Shown here piece by piece: positions 17,314 through 26,413 of a DNA stretch of 64,000 bases. Numbering within the stretch: position 1 is the first letter of the stretch; each line of letters opens with the position of its first letter. Source of the DNA: CBDBND01 sp965207985 (GTDB taxonomy: Bacteria; Pseudomonadota; Alphaproteobacteria; Rhodospirillales; Rhodospirillaceae); assembly GCA_965207985.1 (NCBI GenBank), contig CBDBND010000012.1, positions 17,999 to 81,998 of the forward strand, in the 5' to 3' direction. The translations under genes were made by a program, and so were the position numbers. Below the pieces are notes generated by a model. That model was given only the letters and a program-made list of their open reading frames with translations. It made no database searches and was not told the origin of the DNA.

Positions 17314-17793
17314 ATGTCCGATGACCTGACCCACTTCGATGCCGACGGCAATGCGGTCATGGTGGATGTCACCGACAAAGACGTCACCGATCGAGAAGCG
17401 ACGGCGGCGGGCTCTGTTTTGATGAAACCTGAGACGCTCAAGACCATCATGGAACAGGGCATCAAAAAGGGTGACGTTCTTTCCGTGGCGCAACTGGCCG
17501 GGATCATGGGAGCCAAACGCACGGCCGATCTTATTCCGTTATGTCATCCTCTCGACCTATCGTCGGTTACGGTGGATCTCACCTGCGACCCGGACCGCAA
17601 CGCCGTCGATATCACCGCCACAGCCAAGATTACCGGCAAGACCGGCGTCGAAATGGAAGCCCTGACCGCCGTCACCGTGGCTGCGCTGACCGTCTACGAT
17701 ATGTGCAAGGCCGTCGACAAAGGCATCCGCCTGGCCGATATCCGCCTCATCAAGAAAACAGGCGGTAAATCAGGTACATACGAGTCGCCCTGA
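17314..17793 (+). CDS. moaC: Cyclic pyranopterin monophosphate synthase
   Basis: MoaC makes cyclic pyranopterin monophosphate in the first phase of molybdenum cofactor synthesis, together with MoaA. Family motifs visible in the 159 residues are MVDVTDKDVTDREATA, GAKRTADLIPLCHPL, TGVEMEALTAVTVAALTVYD and DMCKAVDKG, with the conserved Asp and Lys in the last. The stop overlaps the moeA start (TGATG). Confidence 0.97.
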   Translation: MSDDLTHFDADGNAVMVDVTDKDVTDREATAAGSVLMKPETLKTIMEQGIKKGDVLSVAQLAGIMGAKRTADLIPLCHPLDLSSVTVDLTCDPDRNAVDITATAKITGKTGVEMEALTAVTVAALTVYDMCKAVDKGIRLADIRLIKKTGGKSGTYESP

Positions 17794-18995
17794 TGATTTC
17801 AGTTGAAGAGGCTCAAGCCTTGGTTCGGGAGGGTATCGCCCCTCTCGGCACGGAAACCGTCGCCCTGGCCGATGCCTCGGGGCGGGTGCTGGCCAGCACG
17901 CCGGTGGCACGCATCGCCCACCCTACCCAAACGGTCTCGGCCATGGACGGATACGCCGTACGGGCAGCGGACGTATCAGAGGTTCCGGCATCGCTCAACG
18001 TCATAGGCGAGTCCGCAGCGGGTCACCCCTTCGATGGCGACATTGGTGAAGACCAAGCAGTGCGTATTTTCACCGGCGCACAGGTTCCACCGGGGGCCGA
18101 CACCATTGTTTTGCAGGAAGACACGGAGCGGGATGGCGATACGGTTTCCGTTCACGAAATCGAACCCGGCCGGCACATTCGGCCCAAAGGACAAGACTTC
18201 AGCGAAGGCGATGTGCTTTTGAATCCACCCTTGCGTTTGGAGCCACGTCATATCGGTTTACTTGCAGCCGGCGATCATCCCTGGGTCGAGGTGTACAGGC
18301 GCCCCCGTGTCGCCATCCTTTCCACCGGCGATGAAATCGTCATGCCGGGAGAACCGCGCGGGCCTGCTCAGATCGTCAGTGCCAATGGGCCGTCCCTCTC
18401 CGCCTTTGTACAAACCTACGGCGGAGTGCCCGTTCATCTCGGCGTGGTTAAAGACGATGTGGATGCCCTCACCGCCATGGCGGAGGCGGCCAAGGACAGT
18501 GATCTGCTTCTCACCTCCGGTGGTGTTTCTGTTGGCGACCATGACCTCGTCCGCAAAGCCCTGAGTGACGCAGGTTTGGACGTGGGGTTCCACCGCATTG
18601 CCATGCGTCCCGGCAAACCATTGATGTTCGGCCATCTGGGTTCCACACCGGTTCTCGGCCTACCGGGCAACCCCGTATCGGCCCTGGTCTGCGCTCTGTT
18701 GTTTGCCGGACCGTCAATCGAGCGGCTGCAAGGGCTGCCAGGCGATCCGCCGAGCACCATCCCTGCCGAGCTGGGTGCCGACGTGGCGGCCAACAGCAAA
18801 CGACAGGACTACATGCGAGCTGTGTTGTCCCGCAATAATGACGGCAGTTACTGCGCAACACCGATTTTTATTCAGGATTCCAGCATGATCGGTGCCCTGG
18901 CCCAGTCCGCCGCCCTGATCGTCCGCCCGCCGGAGGCACCGGCGGCAAAAACAGGCGAGGCCGTCCCGGTTATCCCCTTGGACGGTCTCCTCTAG
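17793..18995 (+). CDS. moeA: Molybdopterin molybdenumtransferase
   Basis: MoeA inserts molybdate into adenylylated molybdopterin. The 400-residue protein has SAMDGYAVRAADV, IFTGAQVPPGADTIV, STGDEIVMPGE, IVSANGPSLSAF, LLLTSGGVSVGDHDLV, RPGKPLMFG and LGLPGNPVSALV, covering all four MoeA domains. Its ATG overlaps the moaC stop by one base. lexA follows after a promoter. Confidence 0.97.
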   Translation: MISVEEAQALVREGIAPLGTETVALADASGRVLASTPVARIAHPTQTVSAMDGYAVRAADVSEVPASLNVIGESAAGHPFDGDIGEDQAVRIFTGAQVPPGADTIVLQEDTERDGDTVSVHEIEPGRHIRPKGQDFSEGDVLLNPPLRLEPRHIGLLAAGDHPWVEVYRRPRVAILSTGDEIVMPGEPRGPAQIVSANGPSLSAFVQTYGGVPVHLGVVKDDVDALTAMAEAAKDSDLLLTSGGVSVGDHDLVRKALSDAGLDVGFHRIAMRPGKPLMFGHLGSTPVLGLPGNPVSALVCALLFAGPSIERLQGLPGDPPSTIPAELGADVAANSKRQDYMRAVLSRNNDGSYCATPIFIQDSSMIGALAQSAALIVRPPEAPAAKTGEAVPVIPLDGLL

Positions 18996-19005
18996 GCTTT
19001 CCGCC

Positions 19006-19055
19006 TTGACCGTAGAAGAGAACTAAAGTAGAACATTCGTGTTTCTGCTTTGTTC
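19006..19055 (+). promoter_or_regulatory. lexA promoter and LexA operator
   Basis: TTGACC (19006-19011), 17 bases, then TAGAAC (19029-19034) forms a plausible promoter. The sequence GTTT-CTGCTTT-GTTC (19041-19055) matches the alphaproteobacterial LexA box GTTC-N7-GTTC with one mismatch. This placement, just after the -10, fits autorepression of lexA. Confidence 0.65.
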
Positions 19056-19084
19056 TATCCATTTCAGATATGGGAGAGGTGGCG

Positions 19085-19774
19085 ATGCTCACGAAGAAAC
19101 AGCACCAACTGTTGATGTTTATTCACGAGCGCATGCAGAGCGATGGGGTTGCCCCTTCCTTCGATGAAATGAAAGCCGCTTTGGATCTCAAGTCCAAATC
19201 CGGCATCCACAGGCTTATCACCGCTCTGGAAGAGCGCGGATTTCTCCGCCGTCTGCCCCACCGGGCGCGTGCGCTGGAAGTGGTCAAACTGCCTGAGAAC
19301 GCCACTGCCGATGAACAACCGGCCGGCGCCAGTAACGTCATTGCCGGTAAGTTCCGTCCCGCCGAGGGGTTGGCCGCCAACGATTCAGACCAATCCGTCG
19401 ACCTGCCGCTGTACGGCAAGATCGCCGCAGGCATGCCCATCGAAGCGTTGCGCGATCCGTCCGATTACATCGGCGTACCGCCAAGCATGCTTGGCAGCGG
19501 AGATCACTATGCCCTGACCATCGAAGGCGATTCCATGATCGACGCCGGCATCCTTGATGGCGATACGGTGATTATCCAGCACGCCGACCGCGCGGATAAC
19601 GGCTCCATCGTCGTCGCCTTGGTGGACAATGAAGAAGCCACTTTGAAGCGTTTGCGCCGCAAGGGAGAATCCATCGCTTTGGAACCGGCCAATCCAGATT
19701 ACGAAACCCGCATCTTCGGCCCTGACCGGGTCAAGGTGCAGGGCAAATTGATCGGATTGATCCGGCGGTATTAA
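19085..19774 (+). CDS. lexA: LexA repressor
   Basis: LexA represses SOS genes and self-cleaves with activated RecA. I start at the ATG 19085 (MLTKKQHQLLMFIHERMQ), the canonical N-terminus, with GAGG upstream. The winged HTH covers about residues 1-65 (SFDEMKAALDLKSKSGIHRL). The autocleavage Ala-Gly is in YGKIAAGMPIEA, the catalytic Ser in EGDSMIDAGILDGD and the catalytic Lys in EEATLKRLRRKG. The stop codon shares TTAA (19771-19774) with the convergent comEC stop. Confidence 0.97.
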   Translation: MLTKKQHQLLMFIHERMQSDGVAPSFDEMKAALDLKSKSGIHRLITALEERGFLRRLPHRARALEVVKLPENATADEQPAGASNVIAGKFRPAEGLAANDSDQSVDLPLYGKIAAGMPIEALRDPSDYIGVPPSMLGSGDHYALTIEGDSMIDAGILDGDTVIIQHADRADNGSIVVALVDNEEATLKRLRRKGESIALEPANPDYETRIFGPDRVKVQGKLIGLIRRY

Positions 19775-21926
19775 TTCTCTCTATTGGGCAACCGCCAGGT
19801 TGGTTTGTTCCAAATCCTCCGGCCTGTGTAGTCAGAGACCCGTCTAACACGCACGGTATTGTCTTCAAGCCGCAGCGCGTGAGCACCATGCCGCCAGACA
19901 TCAAAGCGATCGATGACGACGTGTTCAGCATCACAGATGCGCCAAGACGGCACGCGTGCGATCATGGCTTCAACGCGGTTGCAGTCTTCTGACACCGCAG
20001 CCTCATTGAACGCCAAAGCAATGCGCCCCTCACCCGTATGGTAGAAACATCCGTCCAGATCACAGGCAAGATTTGACAGGTCAGACCAGGTTTGGTCTGA
20101 GCGGCCCCAGCGTTCGATCCAGACGCCGCGAGTGAACCCTTCCCGGCGTCCAAGTGACAGGACAAGCCGGTTGTCCTCTCACCGCACGGCCACCACCTCC
20201 GCCGTTTCGTTGACCAAAACGTGAGGTGATGCGGCTTGCCACGGCTGAACCAGACCGATGACCAGAGGGATCAGTCCAAGCCATCTGAGACGGCCCTGCC
20301 ACAGGCAGAGAAACAGCGCTCCGGTTCCGACACAAACCAGCGCCCAAACGCTGGTGGCGGGGACGAAGAACGAAGAGCCCGGCAAGGACGAAACAAAACG
20401 GGCGGTGGCGTTGACCCAGTCGATCCCCATGCCCATGGCTACAAGAGGAATGTGTTCCAGACCGATGGACATAAAGACAAGCGCCATCAATCAGAAGGGC
20501 ATGATCCACAAACCCATCACCGGAACGGCCAATAGATTGGCAAGCAAGGAATACGCCGGCACCATCTGAAAGTGAAACGCGGTGAACGGACCGGTGGCCG
20601 CCGTAGCAATGAGATCTGTGACCAGAACCGCGAGGCAATACAGACCGACCGCGCGAAGAGGCCTGAAATTTCCGTAAGGATCACGCAGAGCCGCTCGTAT
20701 GTGAACGCGCTCATAAACCGTGATCAACGCCACCACCGCTGCGAAGGACAATTGAAAGCTGGCACCGACCAACGCTTCCGGCTGGAGCAGCAAGACGATG
20801 AGCGCCGCCCACGTCAAAGTGCGGAGCGACAAGGCTGTCCGGTCAACCAGAACCGCCGCAAACACCACGCTGATCATGATAAAGGCGCGCTGAGCGGGAA
20901 TGTTTGACCCCGACAAAATCAAATAGAACAACGCTGCACACAGAGCTGCAACGGCGGCCATCTTCTTGGTGTTGAACCGTTCCCCTATGGAAAGACTGAG
21001 AGCCAATCCGTAACGGGCCACCAGAAAAACAAGACCAGCCAGCAAACTCATATGCAAACCGGATATGGCGAGCATGTGGGCGAGACCGGCCTGGCGATAG
21101 GCGTCCTGTAATTCCTCAGGGACGGCATTGCGTTCGCCTGTCACCAAGGCGCGGGCTACGGTGCCGGAGTCTCCGGGTAGACTTTTAGCCATGCGATCCC
21201 CCACGCCTGCGCGCATGATGGCGATACGATCGCTCCAGGTTTCCTCTCGAACCGTTGGCGCATCCAGGCTCTCCCATCGGCCTACGGCAAAACCGACGCC
21301 GCCCAATTGACGAAAGAAACTGTACCGTTGGAAATCAAAGGCACCGGGAGCGACGGGACGTCCCGGCGGCCGCACAACAGAGCGGATGCGAATGCGCTCA
21401 CCGATCCGCGGAGCACCGTGACTGCCGGGTATGCGCACACGCACACGTTCCGGCAGTTCGTCTTGGTTGAGGAACGTTATTGTTAGACGGTCCAAGGTCA
21501 CCCGGCTAGCCGAGTCATCCGGTTCCACGTTGACCACCGAACCGGTGATCATTACCGGACCAATTTCTTCGGACAGGATCGGCGCTGCAATGCGGGTGGT
21601 GCGCAGTTGTGCAGCACAAAACCTATTGCCACCAGCAGTAAAAAAACACCAAACCCGAAAACAAACGAGGGCCGGCGGGATACGGCGCATACCCCTGCGG
21701 ACAAACCCAGTGCAACAGCACCGCTCAAAGGCGCCGGGTCCACAGGTAGGGAGAAAAATACTCCGATGCCGAGAGCCAGACAAACCGGCCACCATAGAAC
21801 AGAGTGGGGAACCTGCCGAATGGCTTCTTCACGCACCGCGCTTAGAAATACTGTCCTTCTGGCTTGGTTAACAAGCCAGGAGATAAAAAGCGGTTCGGGC
21901 ATGCGCGTTTGGGCAGAATTCGTCAC
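19771..21926 (-). pseudogene. comEC: ComEC/Rec2 DNA-uptake channel, inactivated by one frameshift and two in-frame stops
   Basis: ComEC forms the inner-membrane channel for transforming DNA. The coding trace begins MTNSAQTRMPEPLFISWL (21926), shifts frame near 21600-21625 (from AIGFVLHN to AAQLRTTRIAAPILSEE), and continues through the competence domain (GLAHMLAISGLHMSLLAGLVF, NIPAQRAFIMISVVF). It then meets TGA at 20491-20493 (IMPF-stop-LMALVF) and TGA at 20179-20181 (AVR-stop-EDNRLVLSLG), both in the same frame, before ending WRLPNREN at 19771. The translated flanks of all three lesions remain good family sequence, so decay is recent or the lesions are sequence errors. Confidence 0.85.
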
Positions 21927-22034
21927 AACGTTCTTTCAGGCGGCCTCCGTTTCACTCCGGCAACCAGTATGCTACAGGATGCGCCCTTAGGAAGGCGCTG
22001 ACGTGCCTTTTTCATTTTTGCAGATTATCCGCCG

Positions 22035-23441
22035 ATGACCGTTGTTACACGCTTTGCCCCATCCCCCACCGGATTTCTCCACATCGGCGGCGCCCGTACG
22101 GCCCTGTTCAACCGATTGTATGCCAAGCATCACAATGGGCGATTTTTGCTCCGCGTTGAGGACACAGACAAAAAGCGGTCCACACAAGAAGCCATTGACG
22201 CCATTTACGAAGCGTTGATTTGGCTCGGCCTCGATTGGGATGGAGAACCGGTTTCCCAATCGTCTCGGCGGGACCGCCATGCGGAAGTTGCGCAGCAGCT
22301 TCTCGAATCAGGCCACGCCTATAAGTGTTATGCGTCACCCGAAGAACTAAAAGAAATGCGGGAACAGCAAAAATCGGCAGGTCAGCCGATGCGCTACGAC
22401 GGCCGATGGCGCGACCGGGATCCCGCAGACGCGCCCGCGGATGTGGATCCTGTTATCCGGCTTAAGGCCCCACTCGACGGTGAGACAACCATTGAGGACA
22501 TGGTCCAGGGTCGAGTCACCGTCGCCAACGACCAACTGGACGACATGATCCTGCTGCGTTCGGACGGAACACCAACTTATATGCTGTCCGTGGTCGTCGA
22601 CGATTACGACATGGAAATTACTCATGTCATCCGAGGAGATGACCACCTCACAAATGCCTTTCGTCAAATACAGTTGTTCAATGCGCTTGGCTGGACTCCG
22701 CCCCGGTATGGTCATGTTCCGCTGATCCATGGGCCCGACGGCAGCAAACTGTCAAAACGGCACGGCGCCCTAGGCGCTGAAACCTATCGGGACATGGGTT
22801 TCCTGCCCGAAGCCGTGCGCAACTATCTGCTGCGCCTGGGCTGGGGCCATGGCGACGATGAAATTATTTCTGACGAACAGGCGGTCGAGTGGTTTGACGG
22901 AACCGGTTTGGGAAAGTCGCCGGCCCGTTTTGATACGGCCAAACTGACGGCCCTTAACGCCCATTACCTCAAATCTGCCGAAACGGATCGGTTGGTCACT
23001 TTGATCGTTCCTGTGATCGAACAATCGTCGTCGATTTCCGTTGACGAAGAGGCCATAACGCGTCTCCGCAAAGGTATGGCAGGTCTCACGGAACGGGCAA
23101 AAACGCTGACCGAGTTGGCCGACAACGCATTGGTCTACGTTCGGCCTCGCCCACTGGCCATGACCGACAAGGCGAAAAAGATCCTCGATAAAGGCGGCCG
23201 GGAAGTTCTTGTTGCAGCGCACAAAAGCTTGGCTGACCTGAGCGATTGGTCGGCACAGACGCTTGAAGGCTGGGCACGGGAGTATTCCGCGGCACAGGAG
23301 ATGAAATTGGGCGCTCTGGCCCAGCCGCTTCGGGCGGCCATTACAGGCACCACAGTTTCACCGCCCATCTTCGACGTCATGGCCATTTTCGGCCGTGACG
23401 AATCTCTACAGCGGATCGCCGATATTACCGAAAACCCTTAA
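22035..23441 (+). CDS. gltX: Glutamate--tRNA ligase
   Basis: GltX charges tRNA-Glu (and, in bacteria lacking GlnRS, tRNA-Gln). The 468-residue class I synthetase has the HIGH-type motif in PTGFLHIGGARTALFNRLYA (H17-G20) and KMSKS-type motif in GSKLSKRHGALG, then an alpha-helical anticodon-binding region. Alphaproteobacteria often have two GltX copies; this is the one in the comEC-gltA context. A short AAGGC/GCCTT hairpin with T residues (21992-22010) precedes it and may end upstream transcription. Confidence 0.97.
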   Translation: MTVVTRFAPSPTGFLHIGGARTALFNRLYAKHHNGRFLLRVEDTDKKRSTQEAIDAIYEALIWLGLDWDGEPVSQSSRRDRHAEVAQQLLESGHAYKCYASPEELKEMREQQKSAGQPMRYDGRWRDRDPADAPADVDPVIRLKAPLDGETTIEDMVQGRVTVANDQLDDMILLRSDGTPTYMLSVVVDDYDMEITHVIRGDDHLTNAFRQIQLFNALGWTPPRYGHVPLIHGPDGSKLSKRHGALGAETYRDMGFLPEAVRNYLLRLGWGHGDDEIISDEQAVEWFDGTGLGKSPARFDTAKLTALNAHYLKSAETDRLVTLIVPVIEQSSSISVDEEAITRLRKGMAGLTERAKTLTELADNALVYVRPRPLAMTDKAKKILDKGGREVLVAAHKSLADLSDWSAQTLEGWAREYSAAQEMKLGALAQPLRAAITGTTVSPPIFDVMAIFGRDESLQRIADITENP

Positions 23442-23501
23442 CTTCCAAGGGCTTAGAGCATTCGCGTTTTGGACAAGTGAGCCCTTTTCTACCGCGGCCA
23501 A

Positions 23502-23530
23502 TTGATCGTTTGGGGTCGACGTATTATAAG
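23502..23530 (+). promoter_or_regulatory. Candidate gltA promoter
   Basis: TTGATC (23502-23507), a 17-base spacer and TATAAG (23525-23530) lie about 87 bases upstream of the gltA start. I see no operator. Confidence 0.45.
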
Positions 23531-23616
23531 CACCGCAGCAAAGAAAAAGGGTGAAACATGGGGATGGCGCAGGTTGGGATCGGTCCATTCCCCCGAGATC
23601 GAGAAAGGACTGCACC

Positions 23617-24903
23617 GTGGCCGACACCGTAACCTTCATCGCCGACAATAAATCCTATGAATATCCGGTGCTGAGCGGGTCGACGGGCCCCGATGTGGTC
23701 GACATACGCAAGTTTTATGCTGATACCGGGATGTTCACCTACGACCCTGGGTTCACATCCACAGGCAGCTGTGAATCTTCAATCACATACATTGACGGCG
23801 ATAACGGCGTTCTGCTGCATCGCGGCTATCCCATCGAGCAGCTGGCGGAAAAATGCAATTTTGAAGAAGTCACTTACCTGCTCCTTCACGGTGAATTGCC
23901 TAATACCGAACAAAAGAACGGCTTCGAGCGCGATCTTACCTATCACTCGATGTTGCATGAACAGATCCACAATTTTTATTCCGGCTTCCGCCGGGATGCG
24001 CATCCCATGGCGATTATGTGTGGCGTTGTTGGCGCTTTGTCGGCTTTTTATCACGACAGTCTCGACATAACGAACTCGGATCATCGCCGTATTTCGTCCC
24101 ACCGCCTGATCGCCAAGATGCCGACCATCGCAGCCTGGGCGTACAAGTATTCACAGGGACAGCCATTCATATACCCGCGTAATGACTTGGGCTATGCCGA
24201 GAATTTCTTGTACATGATGTTTGCCACGCCGTGTGAGGACTACGATGTCAATCCCATCCTGGCCAAGGCCATGGACCGCATTCTCATTCTCCATGCCGAC
24301 CACGAGCAAAATGCGTCTACATCGACAGTACGCTTGGCCGGCTCTTCAGGAGCTAACCCATTCGCCTGTATTGCCGCCGGCATCGCTTCTCTTTGGGGCC
24401 CGGCGCATGGCGGCGCCAACGAAGCTGTTCTCAATATGCTCAATGAAATCGGCGATGCCAGCCACATCGGCGAATATGTCAACAAGGCTAAAGATAAGAA
24501 TGATCCGTTCCGGCTCATGGGGTTCGGCCATCGGGTGTACAAAAACTACGACCCGCGCGCCAAAATTATGGCCCAGACCTGCAAGGAAGTGCTCGACGAA
24601 TTGGGCATTAAGGACAACCCGCTTCTCGATATTGCCGTTGAACTGGAAAAAATCGCCCTTGAAGACGAATACTTCATCGAGAAAAAGCTTTATCCCAATG
24701 TCGATTTCTATTCGGGCATCATCTTCCAGGCCATGGGCATCCCGGTAACCATGTTCACTGCCCTGTTCGCCTTGGCGCGGACAACCGGCTGGATCTCCCA
24801 ATGGAATGAAATGGTGGAAGATCCCCACCAGAAAATTGGCCGCCCGCGCCAGCTGTTTACGGGGCAAACATCCCGGGATCACGTTCCCCTGGATCAGCGA
24901 TAA
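23617..24903 (+). CDS. gltA: Citrate synthase
   Basis: GltA condenses acetyl-CoA and oxaloacetate at entry to the TCA cycle. I start at GTG 23617 (VADTVTFIADNKSYEYPVLSG) because AAAGGA precedes it and upstream residues are not family-like. The 428-residue type II hexameric enzyme contains GILLHRGYPIEQLA-like VLLHRGYPIEQLAE, ASTSTVRLAGSSGANPFACI, WGPAHGGANEAVLNML, MGFGHRVYKNYDPRA with the catalytic His, and DVDFYSG-like NVDFYSGIIFQAMGIP. It is followed by a strong terminator. Confidence 0.97.
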   Translation: MADTVTFIADNKSYEYPVLSGSTGPDVVDIRKFYADTGMFTYDPGFTSTGSCESSITYIDGDNGVLLHRGYPIEQLAEKCNFEEVTYLLLHGELPNTEQKNGFERDLTYHSMLHEQIHNFYSGFRRDAHPMAIMCGVVGALSAFYHDSLDITNSDHRRISSHRLIAKMPTIAAWAYKYSQGQPFIYPRNDLGYAENFLYMMFATPCEDYDVNPILAKAMDRILILHADHEQNASTSTVRLAGSSGANPFACIAAGIASLWGPAHGGANEAVLNMLNEIGDASHIGEYVNKAKDKNDPFRLMGFGHRVYKNYDPRAKIMAQTCKEVLDELGIKDNPLLDIAVELEKIALEDEYFIEKKLYPNVDFYSGIIFQAMGIPVTMFTALFALARTTGWISQWNEMVEDPHQKIGRPRQLFTGQTSRDHVPLDQR

Positions 24904-24926
24904 GGCTTGAACATCAAGGGTTTATC

Positions 24927-24953
24927 AACGGCGCCCCGAGAGGCGCCGTTTTT
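24927..24953 (+). terminator. Rho-independent terminator of gltA
   Basis: AACGGCGCC (24927-24935), a six-base loop and GGCGCCGTT (24942-24950) form a perfect 9-base stem running into five T residues (24949-24953), 24 bases after the gltA stop. Confidence 0.92.
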
Positions 24954-25040
24954 GCGAGTATGTCAAAGAGGGGCAACCTTTTGACCTCAACCTGCGTTTT
25001 TCCATACCGTGGACTTACATATCAGTAAGGGTTAGTCATC

Positions 25041-25335
25041 GTGGAAATCACCAGCATTGGCGTCTCCTCTGTGCTTGCCGCCCAGCAGGTGGTGAATGTC
25101 CGCGCCAACAACATCGTCAATGCTCAATCGGAAGGCTTTACCGCTGCCACGCCACTCCTGGTCAGTGAAGCCCCGGTTGGTGGTGTGGCTGTCTGTTCAG
25201 GACTCCGGCAACCCGGTAAATTTCATTACCGAAACCATCGGTCTGATCAATGCCTCCAATCAATACGAAGCGGCGGCGGCCCTGATCAGGACCGGGGATG
25301 AATTAAGCCGCACGCTGATTGATACGTTTGGGTAA
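25041..25335 (+). pseudogene. Small flagellar rod/hook-like protein, frameshifted
   Basis: A GTG start at 25041 gives MEITSIGVSSVLAAQQVVNV, ANNIVNAQSEGFTAATPLLV, which matches the N-terminal motif of FlgC/FlgE-type axial proteins (ANNIANxxTxGF). The frame changes near 25186-25195, after which the sequence reads NFITETIGLINASNQYEAAAALIRTGDELSRTLIDTFG (read in parts), the C-terminal axial motif. The unit is about 98 residues in all: a mini flagellar protein with almost no central domain. It is unlikely to be a structural rod protein, and the frameshift suggests loss. An IS630 copy begins 27 bases downstream. Confidence 0.6.
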
Positions 25336-25375
25336 CGTCACCTCACAGACACGACGTCCCTAGAGCGGTATGATT

Positions 25376-25969
25376 TTAGGTTGGGTCATATCCTGCGTTT
25401 TTGAAATAGTTGGCGCATTCATTTGAGGTATAGGTATCGAGGAGTCTGCCGATGGCGGCTGAGACGGCCTCGACGGTTCGCGGCGCTTCGAGGCGGAGCA
25501 GATGCTTGAGCTTGGCGAAGACCTGCTCGATGGGATTGAGGTCGGGGGAGTACTTGGGCAGGAACAGGAGCCGGGCGCCGGCCTGGCGGATGGCCTGTCG
25601 CACGGCCTTGGACTTGTGAGAGCCGAGGTTGTCCATGATGACGATGTCGCCGGGCTTGAGGGTTGGGACCAACACGTCCTGCACATAGATGCGGAAGCGC
25701 TCGCCGTTGATCGGCCCGTCGACGAGCCAGGGCGCATCGATTCGGTCGTGGCGCAGCGCGGCGAGGAAGGTCGCGGTGTGCCAGCGGCCATGTGGCGCCT
25801 CGCCGATCAGTCGCGCGCCCTTTGACCCCCAGCCCCGCAGGGGCGCCATGTTGGTCCTGGTCCAGGTCTCGTCGATGAACACCAGGCGCGTCGGGTCAAC
25901 CCGGTCGCGGTACTTCAACCACTGAGCGCGGCGGCGCGCCACGTCACGGCGCCGACGCTCGCCAGCCAC
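25376..25969 (-). CDS. IS630 transposase, catalytic frame (copy 2)
   Basis: Same translation as the copy 1 catalytic frame, with intact FIDETW, IVIMDNLGSHKS and NPIEQVFAKLKH motifs carrying the DDE residues. Both copies therefore look active. Confidence 0.85.
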   Translation of the reverse strand: MAGERRRRDVARRRAQWLKYRDRVDPTRLVFIDETWTRTNMAPLRGWGSKGARLIGEAPHGRWHTATFLAALRHDRIDAPWLVDGPINGERFRIYVQDVLVPTLKPGDIVIMDNLGSHKSKAVRQAIRQAGARLLFLPKYSPDLNPIEQVFAKLKHLLRLEAPRTVEAVSAAIGRLLDTYTSNECANYFKNAGYDPT

Positions 25970-26321
25970 CAGCGTTTTTTTTATAGCTCAGGCCCTGCTC
26001 GTGAACGAAGGTCCAGACCGAACGGTAGTCCACCTTCAGGCCCCGATCCGCCAGCTCCCCGACAAGCCCATGAAGCGTGAAATCCCCCCGCGCCACCCGG
26101 TCCCGCAACCAGCGCTCGTGCGCCCCCCGGATCGCACGCGGCTTGTAACCGCCCATCCGGCCCGGCGCCGCGCTGCCCGTCCGCCGGTAGCGCGCCAGCC
26201 AGGCAACCGCCGTGCTCTCGCCGATCCCGAAATGCCGCGCCGCCGCCCGGCACGACATCCCGTCGCGCGACACAGCCGAAATAACCCGTTCTCGAAGATC
26301 AAGGGAATAAGCTCTTGCCAT
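25944..26321 (-). CDS. IS630 transposase, N-terminal frame (copy 2)
   Basis: Same translation as the copy 1 frame: MARAYSLDLRERVISAV start, HTH, and run into the eight-A slippery site at 25975-25982. Joined by slippage to the catalytic frame. Confidence 0.85.
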   Translation of the reverse strand: MARAYSLDLRERVISAVSRDGMSCRAAARHFGIGESTAVAWLARYRRTGSAAPGRMGGYKPRAIRGAHERWLRDRVARGDFTLHGLVGELADRGLKVDYRSVWTFVHEQGLSYKKNAGGWRASAP

Positions 26322-26413
26322 CCTTGCTGGCCTCCTTACCCAGCAAGAATCTTGAATCAGAAATCGAAAAGCTTGTGAATCCCTAAAATGACTCCGTCTA
26401 ATCACATAAAGCT

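Noticed and set aside
20179..20493. Idea that the two in-frame TGA codons of comEC are recoded (selenocysteine or TGA-Trp)
   Set aside because: TGA works as a stop for many genes in this window (trpC-moaC region, frr, cdsA), no SECIS-like element is evident, and a frameshift elsewhere in comEC indicates decay.
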